64,000 nt of DNA from Flavobacteriales bacterium (GTDB lineage: Bacteria > Bacteroidota > Bacteroidia > Flavobacteriales_D > Sanyastnellaceae): positions 1 through 64,000 of the forward strand of contig JAIBBG010000004.1 in the NCBI GenBank assembly GCA_019694805.1, written 5' to 3'. The notes beneath the pieces were generated by a model that had not been told where the DNA came from, made no database searches, and saw only the letters and a list, made by a program, of their open reading frames with translations. Positions within the stretch are counted from its first letter, which is position 1. Each line of letters begins with the position of its first letter. Positions 43,755 through 52,088 of this stretch are shown one piece after another. A program made the translations under genes and the position numbers.

Positions 43755-44255
43755 TCAATCGCGTCGGCAGGCATAGATGAGTTCATCCAGCACCTCCCCA
43801 AATTTGATGATGTTTTTTTGAATCCTTGCCTCAAGGATGAATCCTGACTTTTCAAGGACACGTTGCGAAGCCATGTTATTGCCAAATGGCCTTGCATAGA
43901 TGCGTTTGATTTCAAAAGTGGAGAAGGCATATTCTACTACAATGGGTATCACTTTACTCACTATTCCTCTACCCCAAAAATCCTCTGCGATCCAATAACC
44001 CATTTCAGCATTGAGTCGCATGATATCCTGTTGGGGAAAAACACCGATCGCGCCAACCGGCTTATCATCTATAACGATTGCAAAAACCTTTTGGGGATTC
44101 TCAACGCCAACAGTTTCAATGAATCGATGAGCGTGCTCCATGGTATAAGGATGAGGAAATCCATCCGTCAGGAATTTGGCGATTTGGTAGTTGTTGGCAT
44201 GCAACACCAGATCATTCGCATCACCCATGTTCCACCGTCGTAGTTCAATCTTCAT
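43755..44255 (-). CDS. GNAT acetyltransferase (RimJ/RimL type)
   Basis: 166 residues covering one GNAT domain: NDLVLHANNYQIAKFL start, AIVIDDKPVGAIGVF, EMGYWIAEDFWGRGIVSKV (acetyl-CoA pyrophosphate loop) and NMASQRVLEKSGF. It transfers an acetyl group to an amine. Most close families act on ribosomal-protein N-termini or small molecules. Lying between wzt and legB but on the opposite strand, it could be the missing amino-sugar acetyltransferase (LegH role) or unrelated; sequence alone does not decide. Confidence 0.85.
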   Translation of the reverse strand: MKIELRRWNMGDANDLVLHANNYQIAKFLTDGFPHPYTMEHAHRFIETVGVENPQKVFAIVIDDKPVGAIGVFPQQDIMRLNAEMGYWIAEDFWGRGIVSKVIPIVVEYAFSTFEIKRIYARPFGNNMASQRVLEKSGFILEARIQKNIIKFGEVLDELIYACRRD

Positions 44256-44318
44256 GGTCAGGAATTTTAAGGAAAACAGCTATTTCAGCCTGCAATTTTG
44301 CGAATTTTACCGACAGTT

Positions 44319-45320
44319 ATGACAGACATCAAAAACAAAAGAGTATTGGTCACCGGAGCGGATGGATTTATTGGTTCACATCTGGTGGAAGAATTGATTG
44401 ACCGTGGGGCTAAAGTCCGCGCCTATGTCTTTTACAACTCATTCAATAGTTGGGGTTGGATAGATACTTTTCCTGAAGAAAAAAAATCACAACTGGAAAT
44501 TTTTGCTGGAGATGTGAGAGATCCGAATGGTGTGCGCACCGCGATGAAAGATATCGATGTGGTGTTCCATTTGGCGGCTCTCATTGCTATACCATTTAGC
44601 TATCACTCGCCAGATACCTATATAGACACGAATGTGAAAGGGACACTCAATATTGTGCAGGCTGCAAAAGACCTTGGTGTATCCAGGGTATTGGTGACAT
44701 CCACCAGTGAGGTTTATGGAACTGCGCAATATGTTCCGATAGATGAGAAACATCCTCGTCAACCTCAATCGCCTTATTCTGCATCGAAAATCGGCGCTGA
44801 TTGTATTGCCGAATCCTTTTACAGAAGTTTCAACACACCCATCACTATCGTAAGACCATTCAACACCTTTGGTCCACGACAAAGTGCGCGTGCAGTGATA
44901 CCAACGATCATCACACAACTGATGGACGGCATGGAAGAAATCAAACTTGGAGACCTTACACCGACAAGAGATTTGCTTTATGTGAAAGACACGGCAAAAG
45001 CATTTGTAGCTATTGCAGAAAGTGAAACACTCATTGGACAAGATGTGAATATTGCCACCAATGAAGAAATATCCATTGGTGATTTGGCCAAAAAACTCAT
45101 TGCACAAATCAACCCACAAGCAAGAGTGATTGGTGATGAGCAGCGCATTCGTCCGGAAAAAAGCGAAGTATTCCGATTACTAGGTACTTGTGATAAACTC
45201 AAGTCCAATACCAATTGGCAGCGTACAGTATCACTCGATGAAGGTTTGGCGTCGACCATAGCTTGGTTCAGTGACACACGCAACAGGAGCTCATACAAAT
45301 CGAATATCTACAATATCTGA
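44319..45320 (+). CDS. legB: LegB-like nucleotide-sugar 4,6-dehydratase
   Basis: 333 residues from the ATG at 44319 (an in-frame TTG lies at 44298). Extended short-chain dehydrogenase: GADGFIGSHLVEEL binds NAD, TSTSEVYG holds the catalytic Thr, and YSASKIGAD holds Tyr/Lys (about 153/157). RPFNTFGPRQSARAVIPTIITQ (parts RPFNTFGPRQSARAV) is characteristic of the LegB group rather than of GalE. In legionaminic acid synthesis LegB converts GDP-GlcNAc to the 4-keto-6-deoxy sugar. The assignment is supported by legC directly after it (five-base gap). The other possibility is a UDP-sugar dehydratase feeding another amino sugar. Confidence 0.85.
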   Translation: MTDIKNKRVLVTGADGFIGSHLVEELIDRGAKVRAYVFYNSFNSWGWIDTFPEEKKSQLEIFAGDVRDPNGVRTAMKDIDVVFHLAALIAIPFSYHSPDTYIDTNVKGTLNIVQAAKDLGVSRVLVTSTSEVYGTAQYVPIDEKHPRQPQSPYSASKIGADCIAESFYRSFNTPITIVRPFNTFGPRQSARAVIPTIITQLMDGMEEIKLGDLTPTRDLLYVKDTAKAFVAIAESETLIGQDVNIATNEEISIGDLAKKLIAQINPQARVIGDEQRIRPEKSEVFRLLGTCDKLKSNTNWQRTVSLDEGLASTIAWFSDTRNRSSYKSNIYNI

Positions 45321-45325
45321 TCGCC

Positions 45326-46480
45326 ATGAAAAATCTCAGTCACGGCGAAGTCATTCAATTTATCAGGGATTGGTATGAGAAACCGGAAGGATTTATTCCG
45401 CTTCATGCGCCACATTTTGGCGGCAATGAAAAAAAGTATTTGATCGAAACCATCGATTCAACATTCGTTTCGTCTGTTGGTCCATTTGTGGACAAGTTTG
45501 AATCGATGATGCGTGAGTATACAGGAGCTAAATACGCCATAGCAGTAGTCAACGGAACTGCCGCCTTACATATGGGATTGATGCTTGCGGGAACAGAGCG
45601 CGGAGATTTGGTGATAACACAAGCCCTTTCATTCATAGCGACATGCAATGCCATTTCATACATCGAAGCAGAACCCTACTTCGTTGACGTTGATCCCAAG
45701 ACACTCGGGTTATCTGCAGACGCTTTAGAAGCGTTTTTAAAGGATGTCAGCATTCAATCCGGAAAAGCCATACACCGGCCGAGCGGCAAAAGAGTAGCTG
45801 CATGTGTACCTATGCACACATTTGGATTTCCTTCAGAGATAGATCGCATTGTAGAACTATGTGACAAGTTCCATATACCGGTTGTAGAAGATGCTGCAGA
45901 ATCACTGGGAAGCACTTATCGGGGTAAACACACTGGTACTTTTGGTAAACTGGGCACCTACAGTTTCAATGGAAATAAAACTGTAACATGCGGAGGAGGA
46001 GGAATCATTGTAACTGACGATGAAACCTTAGGTAAAAAAGGAAAACATCTTACTACACAAGCTAAAGTTCCACATCGGTGGGAATTTGTGCATGATCATG
46101 TAGGATACAATTACCGCTGTCCGAATCTCAATGCGGCCTTGGCGTGTGCTCAACTGGAGCAGCTCGAAGGTTTTATTCAAAACAAGCGAGAAACAGCTGC
46201 TGCATATGAAAAATACTTTGCCGATAGCCAAATTCAATTTGTTGCCGAGCCGAGCCACACCAGATCAAACTATTGGTTAAATGCGGTGATGTTTCAGAGC
46301 AATAGTGATCGCGACTCTTTTCTTCAAGCGACCAACGATGCCCAAGTCATGACAAGACCAGCCTGGGAGTTAATGCACAGGCTTTCGATGTTCAAACATT
46401 GCGGACATGATGGGCTAAAAAATAGTATAGACATTGCTTCAAGACTGGTGAATATTCCGAGTAGTGTGAAATTGTTTTGA
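45326..46480 (+). CDS. legC: LegC-family PLP aminotransferase
   Basis: 384 residues, DegT/DnrJ/EryC1 fold. PLP lysine K218 in YSFNGNKTVTCGGGG; substrate and cofactor motifs VNGTAALHMGLMLAG, VEDAAESLGSTYRG and YNYRCPNLNAALACAQ. The N-terminal FIPLHAPHFGGNEKKYL is typical of LegC, which aminates C4 of the keto sugar made by LegB. It is followed not by the synthase but by a T9SS cargo gene with its own promoter-like box. Confidence 0.9.
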   Translation: MKNLSHGEVIQFIRDWYEKPEGFIPLHAPHFGGNEKKYLIETIDSTFVSSVGPFVDKFESMMREYTGAKYAIAVVNGTAALHMGLMLAGTERGDLVITQALSFIATCNAISYIEAEPYFVDVDPKTLGLSADALEAFLKDVSIQSGKAIHRPSGKRVAACVPMHTFGFPSEIDRIVELCDKFHIPVVEDAAESLGSTYRGKHTGTFGKLGTYSFNGNKTVTCGGGGIIVTDDETLGKKGKHLTTQAKVPHRWEFVHDHVGYNYRCPNLNAALACAQLEQLEGFIQNKRETAAAYEKYFADSQIQFVAEPSHTRSNYWLNAVMFQSNSDRDSFLQATNDAQVMTRPAWELMHRLSMFKHCGHDGLKNSIDIASRLVNIPSSVKLF

Positions 46481-46487
46481 TATTCAT

Positions 46488-46495
46488 TATCTTCG
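46488..46495 (+). promoter_or_regulatory. near-consensus -7 box for the embedded T9SS gene
   Basis: TATCTTCG differs from TAnnTTTG at one position and lies 21 bases before the ATG at 46517, suggesting separate transcription from legB-legC. Confidence 0.35.
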
Positions 46496-46516
46496 TATCA
46501 AGTAAGCTTTATAACC

Positions 46517-48874
46517 ATGCAGAAATTCTTTATTTTATCTGTCTTATTGGGCATTTTTCATTCATCTACTGCACAATTACCCGTTATTCAGTGGCTCAAC
46601 GCAGAAGGCAGTGTACAAAATGATAATGCGCACGCAGTTTGCACTGATTCTTACGGCAATTCATATATAACGGGTGGATTTAGGGGAACTGTAGACTTTA
46701 ATCCATCCACATTAAACACATACCTCACACCTTCCGGCAATGATGTCTTCATTGTAAAATATGCTCCAGACGGCTCTTTGATTTGGGCCAAAAAAGTTGG
46801 TGGTAGCGGCGATGATCATGGACGGTCCATCATAGTTGACGATCAACAAAATATATATGTCGGAGGCTATTTCTCAGGCACGTGTGACTTTGATCCCGGA
46901 TCAGGAACGATGAATGAGTCATCACTCGGTGGAATGGACCTATTCATACTCAAAATGAATCCGGAAGGCGAAACTGAATGGGTATACACCAAAGGGCTTT
47001 CAGATACCGATATTTGTTATGATATGACTTTTGACTCCTTTGGCAATATCATATACACCGGCGTATACGGGCTTTCAAGTTTAGAAGCTATCATAGGAGC
47101 TGTGGATGAACTTGGAATGGAATTATGGTATCACACTTTAGGCTCGATTGATTGGGATAATGGATATGATGTAAATGCAGACGGCAATGGTAATTCGTAT
47201 GTGTCCGGAAAATTCACAAATACAGTTGACTTTGATCCATCCATCAACCAACACACATCAACATCCAATGGAGGTATTGACTCCTTCATTGTCAAATTCG
47301 ATGCACAAGGAAATTATATCCAGCACACTTCGATTGGTGGCGATGGGGATGATTATCTTTTCACAACAGTAGATAATGATGGTATGATATATTTCTGTGG
47401 TCATTCTTCTGAAAACATCGTTTTTGAAATTGGCAACAGCAACGCAATTTTTCAACCCAATTCTGGTATCGACATATTCTATGGCAAACTGGACTCGGCC
47501 TTCGGTTTTGTTTGGATGAAACAAATTGGTGGAACCGGCGATGATAAAGGGCAAATCATTGATCTTGATGGTTCAGGTAATCCGATCATCGTTGGTCCAT
47601 ATCATTCTTCACTTGATTTCATTTCCAATTCAGAATTGGATGATTGCATTACCAACGGGAATGACGATTGTTTTGTATTCAAAACTGACACAGATGGAAA
47701 TTTCATTTGGTCAACTTCGTTTGGTAGTCCAAACGCTGATTGGCCCTATTCTCTGTCTGTGGAAAATAATCACATATTCGTCGCTGGCTGGCTCGGAGCA
47801 ACTACAACATACAATAGCGTTTATGGCTTGCAGGAATATAATGCGTTTGGTATGAAAGATATTTTCACTGTGAAGATCTTAACCGATGCCATAAACACGA
47901 ATCAAGAAATTGCACTTTGTCCTGGAACATCAGTACAAGTCGGGGAAAGCACCTATTCTGAACCGGGAACATATGTTGATATCCTCACAAGCAATTCTGG
48001 TGCAGATAGCATAGTAACAACAACAATCACCACATTCGAGTCAACTCCAATAGTTATTGAATCAATAAACAATACATTGTACTGCAACACTCAAAGTGGT
48101 AGTTACCAATGGTACAATTGTATACCCGAATTACAGCCTATCGAAGGAGCCAACGCTCAATCATTTCAACCAGACGGATCCGGCAGTTATTGTGTAGCAC
48201 TGCTCGATCTTACTTGTGCAGATACATCAGATTGTGTTTCAATAGAACTTTGTAGCAGTGTTACAACTTCTCAAAGCATAGTTTTATGCAAAGGCGATGC
48301 AATAACGGTAGGCAGCAGTACGTATACCGAAGCTGGGATCTACACAGATGTATTGATCAATACATTAGGCTGTGACAGTATTGTTCATACGACCATTGTA
48401 GAAAATGAAACCATTGATGTTGATGTTCAGATTAGCAACAATAATCTATTAGCCATTCCGCAAAATGCCACCTATCAATGGCTGGATTGCGACAACAACT
48501 ACACTCCAATACCTGAAGCGACAAACAATTATTTCCATCCAACAAGTTCCGGTCATTATGCTGTTGAAATCACCATTGGGCAATGCTCGGATACAAGCAT
48601 TTGTCATGAAATTATTTTGGATAATCTTCTTGAAATACGAGGGAGCAACGGCATCCAAATCTTCCCCAATCCAACAAATTCAGACATACAAATCCTCTCG
48701 AATTTCAACGGTGAGATATTCATCACAGACGTTACTGGTCGTCTCATTGTTGAAAGCAAAATATTCAAAGGAAAAAACACACTTTCTTTAGAAGATAAAC
48801 CATCCGGGACCTATTCAATTCAAGTTATTTCGACCGATCATAAGTCAAGCCATTTGATTGTAGTAACTCATTGA
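46517..48874 (+). CDS. SBBP beta-propeller-repeat protein with T9SS type A sorting domain
   Basis: 785 residues. Signal peptide (FFILSVLLGIFHSSTAQ). Residues about 30-450 are SBBP-type repeats: segments such as SYITGGFRGTVDFNP, IYVGGYFSGTCDFDPG and SYVSGKFTNTVDFDPS, each followed by DVFIVKYAPDG-like strands. Residues about 466-700 are two copies of a Cys-rich module (LCPGTSVQVGESTYSEPGTY versus LCKGDAITVGSSTYTEAGIY, then SYQW / TYQWLDC). A sorting tail (about 704-785; IQIFPNPTNSDIQI to SSHLIVVTH) follows. It is probably secreted through the T9SS to the surface. It is the only non-biosynthetic gene between legC and neuB; why is unknown. Confidence 0.88.
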   Translation: MQKFFILSVLLGIFHSSTAQLPVIQWLNAEGSVQNDNAHAVCTDSYGNSYITGGFRGTVDFNPSTLNTYLTPSGNDVFIVKYAPDGSLIWAKKVGGSGDDHGRSIIVDDQQNIYVGGYFSGTCDFDPGSGTMNESSLGGMDLFILKMNPEGETEWVYTKGLSDTDICYDMTFDSFGNIIYTGVYGLSSLEAIIGAVDELGMELWYHTLGSIDWDNGYDVNADGNGNSYVSGKFTNTVDFDPSINQHTSTSNGGIDSFIVKFDAQGNYIQHTSIGGDGDDYLFTTVDNDGMIYFCGHSSENIVFEIGNSNAIFQPNSGIDIFYGKLDSAFGFVWMKQIGGTGDDKGQIIDLDGSGNPIIVGPYHSSLDFISNSELDDCITNGNDDCFVFKTDTDGNFIWSTSFGSPNADWPYSLSVENNHIFVAGWLGATTTYNSVYGLQEYNAFGMKDIFTVKILTDAINTNQEIALCPGTSVQVGESTYSEPGTYVDILTSNSGADSIVTTTITTFESTPIVIESINNTLYCNTQSGSYQWYNCIPELQPIEGANAQSFQPDGSGSYCVALLDLTCADTSDCVSIELCSSVTTSQSIVLCKGDAITVGSSTYTEAGIYTDVLINTLGCDSIVHTTIVENETIDVDVQISNNNLLAIPQNATYQWLDCDNNYTPIPEATNNYFHPTSSGHYAVEITIGQCSDTSICHEIILDNLLEIRGSNGIQIFPNPTNSDIQILSNFNGEIFITDVTGRLIVESKIFKGKNTLSLEDKPSGTYSIQVISTDHKSSHLIVVTH

Positions 48875-48913
48875 GTTTTCTGAGCATCCGCAAGGTCTGG
48901 CCTCAAAAAGTCT

Positions 48914-48921
48914 TATCTTTG
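48914..48921 (+). promoter_or_regulatory. Bacteroidota -7 box for neuB
   Basis: TATCTTTG matches TAnnTTTG exactly and ends 17 bases before the neuB ATG, so the second half of the nonulosonate genes likely has its own promoter. Confidence 0.5.
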
Positions 48922-48938
48922 AGCGCTTAGAGCGGCAT

Positions 48939-49961
48939 ATGGCTAAGACAATCGTAATTGCGGAAGCAGGCGTAAATCACAATGGAGACATCAACAAAGC
49001 TTTAGAAATGGTTGATGTCGCTGCTCGCTGCGGTGCTGATTACATCAAATTTCAAACGTTCAAGACTGAGAAATTGGTTTCCCCAGACGCCAAGCGTGCT
49101 GAATATCAACAGCGCAATATGGCTGGTGATACAAGCACATCTCAATTTGAATTATTGAAAAAATTAGAATTAAGCGAAGAAGATCATCGTAGGCTCATTG
49201 ATTATTGTAATCAAAAACAAATACGCTTCTTATCTACCGCATTTGACCTTGAAAGTTTGGATTTTCTTCAAAAGTTAGGGTTAGATCTCATCAAAATTCC
49301 TTCAGGTGAAATCACCAATCTTCCCTATCTCCGTAAAATCGGACATATGAATACGCACGTAGTGGTTTCTACAGGCATGTGTGTGATGCAAGAAATTTCT
49401 GACGCCATTTCCATTTTGGTAGAAGCGGGCACTAAAAAGGAGAACATTGTTGTGCTTCATTGCACAACAGATTACCCGACTGCGATGCAAGATGTGAATT
49501 TGAATGCGATGTTGCAGATTGCTGATGAACTGGGTGTTTCTATAGGTTATTCGGACCATACACTTGGTATTGAAGTACCAGTTGCAGCAGTAGCGCTGGG
49601 AGCCAAAGTCATTGAGAAGCACTTTACATTAGATAAAAACCTACCGGGCCCTGATCATAAGGCATCGTTAGAACCTACTGAATTAGGGGCTATGATTGCG
49701 GCAATCCGCAATGTTGAGTTGGCAATGGGTGAACGAGAAAAAAAACCGACAGAAACCGAAAAGAAAAACATGCTACTTGGCCGAAAAAGCATCCATTTGT
49801 CCAAAGATCTACCAGCCCAACATCCATTGTCAGAATCCGATTTAGAGATGAAACGTCCAGGAGATGGCATTTCGCCAATGCGTATGGATGAAATAGTTGG
49901 TAAAAAAATCAATCGCTCGTTGACGTACAATCACAAACTAAGTTGGGAGGACCTAGCATAA
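48939..49961 (+). CDS. neuB: N-acetylneuraminate/legionaminate synthase (NeuB/LegI)
   Basis: 340 residues. TIM-barrel part with EAGVNHNGDINKALEM, KFQTFKTEKLV, IKIPSGEITNLPYL and VLHCTTDYPT, then EKHFTLDKNLPGPDHKASLEP (part EKHFTLDKNLPGPDH), and a C-terminal antifreeze-like SAF domain from about 285 (LGRKSIHLSKDLPA to GKKINRSL). It condenses PEP with a six-carbon amino sugar to make a nine-carbon nonulosonate. With LegB/LegC/LegG present, the legionaminate version is more likely than sialic acid. Its stop overlaps the next start by one base (TAATG). Confidence 0.93.
   Translation: MAKTIVIAEAGVNHNGDINKALEMVDVAARCGADYIKFQTFKTEKLVSPDAKRAEYQQRNMAGDTSTSQFELLKKLELSEEDHRRLIDYCNQKQIRFLSTAFDLESLDFLQKLGLDLIKIPSGEITNLPYLRKIGHMNTHVVVSTGMCVMQEISDAISILVEAGTKKENIVVLHCTTDYPTAMQDVNLNAMLQIADELGVSIGYSDHTLGIEVPVAAVALGAKVIEKHFTLDKNLPGPDHKASLEPTELGAMIAAIRNVELAMGEREKKPTETEKKNMLLGRKSIHLSKDLPAQHPLSESDLEMKRPGDGISPMRMDEIVGKKINRSLTYNHKLSWEDLA
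49945..49950 (+). promoter_or_regulatory. Shine-Dalgarno-like site before the GNAT gene
   Basis: GGGAGG lies ten bases before the ATG at 49961, inside the end of neuB. Purine-rich sites of this strength are rare in this window, where most genes lack one; it supports 49961 as the start and coupled translation. Confidence 0.4.
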
Positions 49962-50905
49962 TGGAAATAAGGCCCTATCAAGCTGGCGATGAGAAGCACA
50001 TTCTCGACTTATTCAAAATAAGTTTTGGCAAACCCATTTCAGAGCAATATTGGAAATGGCGATTCGCCGATCATCCTGAAAACAAAATGATGATTATGCT
50101 GATGTGGGAAGGCTCAATTCTGGCCGGACACTACGCCGTTTCTCCCGTGCGCATGATTGTGGATCACACGGAAGCCCTCACTGCACTATCCATGACCACG
50201 ATGACACATCCGGATTATGCTGGTCGAGGTATTTTCACTGAACTCGCAGAAACCCTTTATGAAGATCAAAAAAAGACCAATGATCTTGTCGCTGTTTGGG
50301 GATACCCCAATAACAATTCTCATTATGGATTCATCAAAAATGTGAAATGGAAGAATTTAGAACAAATTCCGACATTTACATTGGATGCTAATTTAGTAGA
50401 AGTCAAAGAAACCGATATCAACTGCGGGTCTTCATTTGAATCAAAGCACATTGAAACCCACGATAGCTCATCGTACCGAGTAAGAGTGAAGCGTAGTCAA
50501 GCATATTTGAATTGGAGGTACACACAAAATCCAACCAACGATTATGTTTTGTTCGATGTTGATATTGAAGGTGAAACCCATTATGCGGTAGCCAAAAAAT
50601 TTAAGTCCTTTCAGGTACCAGATAAATACGAAATAGACTTGTTGGAATGGGAAGTGTATCGAGATGCAAAACTTCAACAACAATTTCTTTCAGCCATCAA
50701 GACGTATTTTGGGTCGAATGATCTCTTGTGTTTTAATATGTGGATTCCATTGAATGATGCGAGACATATTACCTTAGAAAAAATAGGCTTTCGCAATACA
50801 GCACCTATTACCTATTCCGGAATACGATTGCTGAATTCAAAATTTGACATGATGCAACAATCGGAGCACTGGCATTATAATCTTGGTTATTCTGACATTT
50901 ATTGA
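49961..50905 (+). CDS. GNAT-type acyltransferase in the nonulosonate operon
   Basis: 314 residues from the ATG at 49961. The N-terminal half is a GNAT domain (IRPYQAGDEKHILDLF; ALSMTTMTHPDYAGRGIFTELAETLYED, in parts TMTHPDYAGRGIF), and the C-terminal half is less familiar, with WRYTQNPTNDYVLFDVD, giving a length about twice that of simple GNATs. It resembles two-domain acyltransferases seen in amino-sugar clusters. It may N-acylate the 4-amino group made by LegC (the LegH role) or add a different acyl group later. This is inferred from position, as legH is otherwise absent. Confidence 0.78.
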   Translation: MEIRPYQAGDEKHILDLFKISFGKPISEQYWKWRFADHPENKMMIMLMWEGSILAGHYAVSPVRMIVDHTEALTALSMTTMTHPDYAGRGIFTELAETLYEDQKKTNDLVAVWGYPNNNSHYGFIKNVKWKNLEQIPTFTLDANLVEVKETDINCGSSFESKHIETHDSSSYRVRVKRSQAYLNWRYTQNPTNDYVLFDVDIEGETHYAVAKKFKSFQVPDKYEIDLLEWEVYRDAKLQQQFLSAIKTYFGSNDLLCFNMWIPLNDARHITLEKIGFRNTAPITYSGIRLLNSKFDMMQQSEHWHYNLGYSDIY

Positions 50906-50909
50906 CGCC

Positions 50910-52088
50910 ATGAATGAAAAAAGAAAAATACTAGCCGTTACAGGTGCTCGTTCAGAATATGACATTCTCTATCCAGTATTAGAAAAACTGCAACAAGATG
51001 CCGATTTTGAATTACAGATCTTGGTGACTGGTGCACACCTTTCAGAGAATTTTGGCAGCACAATACGGCATATAGAAGAAGATGGATTTACAATAGCCGA
51101 TAAAGTATATAATCTTATCAATACCGATCAGAAAATCGGTCGCGTCATATCACTTGGACATCAGATATCCGGCCTTGCTCAAACTTTCGATCGAATCAAA
51201 CCAGATGTCATCCTTATCGTTGGCGACAGGGAAGAAGCTATATCTGTGTCATTAACCGGTGCATACATGGATATCGCTGTTGCGCATATAGCGGGAGGAG
51301 ATGTAACCAAAGACGGGAATATTGACAACTCAGTGCGTTATGCAACAAGTAAAATGTCGCACATTCACTTCACAATTCTTGAGCAACACAGCAAAACGCT
51401 TTTGAAACTTGGGGAGGATGCATGGAGAATTCATACAGTTGGTAATCCAGCTTTGGACAGATTTCTTTCATTACCCACGCTTACAAAAGCTGAGCTTTCC
51501 ACACAACTTGGATTCGATGTCACTCATGATGAATACCTCGTACTCATTCAACATCCTATTATAACAGATTTTGAAAATGAGGGTAAACACATACGCGCAA
51601 CTCTTGAGGCTGTAGTCTCACTCGGCAACAAATGCTTGATCAATTATCCCAATTCTGATGCGGGCAATCATGTAATCATCGAGGCTTACAGAGAATATGT
51701 TACAAAATATCCGCAACTCTTTTTATTTCAAAACCTTGATAGACTCACGTATGTCAATCTCCTCAGAAATGCAGCTTGTTTATTAGGCAATTCGAGTTCT
51801 GGCATCATAGAAGCTCCTTCCTTAGGGCTGCCAGTAGTCAACATAGGAGCTCGACAAAGAGGACGTGTTAGCGCCGGAAACGTTATTTTTGTTGACAATG
51901 ATACGGAGCAGATAAAAGCAGCAATTTCCAAATCGTTGACTGACAAAAGTTACCGAACTTCATTACGTGCACTTACAAATCCATACGGTGATGGCAACAG
52001 TTCAAACAAAATTGTTGAAGTGCTTAGGAAAATAAATTTAGACAGTAACCTTATACATAAGAACATAACATATACTACCCATGAGTAA
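50910..52088 (+). CDS. legG: hydrolysing NDP-sugar 2-epimerase (NeuC/LegG)
   Basis: 392 residues from the ATG at 50910. Motifs of the hydrolysing UDP-GlcNAc 2-epimerase family: VTGARSEYDILYPVLE, VGDREEAISVSLTGAY, IAHxAGGD-type VAHIAGGDVTKDG, and the C-terminal GNSSSGIIEAPSLGLPVVNIG (part GNSSSGIIEAPSLG). It releases the nucleotide and inverts C2, giving the mannose-type substrate for NeuB/LegI. NeuC and LegG cannot be told apart securely by motif; LegB and LegC nearby favour LegG. It overlaps the methyltransferase gene by eight bases. Confidence 0.9.
   Translation: MNEKRKILAVTGARSEYDILYPVLEKLQQDADFELQILVTGAHLSENFGSTIRHIEEDGFTIADKVYNLINTDQKIGRVISLGHQISGLAQTFDRIKPDVILIVGDREEAISVSLTGAYMDIAVAHIAGGDVTKDGNIDNSVRYATSKMSHIHFTILEQHSKTLLKLGEDAWRIHTVGNPALDRFLSLPTLTKAELSTQLGFDVTHDEYLVLIQHPIITDFENEGKHIRATLEAVVSLGNKCLINYPNSDAGNHVIIEAYREYVTKYPQLFLFQNLDRLTYVNLLRNAACLLGNSSSGIIEAPSLGLPVVNIGARQRGRVSAGNVIFVDNDTEQIKAAISKSLTDKSYRTSLRALTNPYGDGNSSNKIVEVLRKINLDSNLIHKNITYTTHE

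Noticed and set aside
44487..45119. 210-residue minus-strand frame opposite legB
   Set aside because: Shadow of the conserved dehydratase; no recognisable protein features.
48939..52088. Sialic acid (Neu5Ac) pathway as the product
   Set aside because: NeuB, NeuC and NeuA homologues alone would fit, but LegB, LegC and a PtmE-like enzyme in the same locus favour a legionaminate-type product; the symbols remain provisional.
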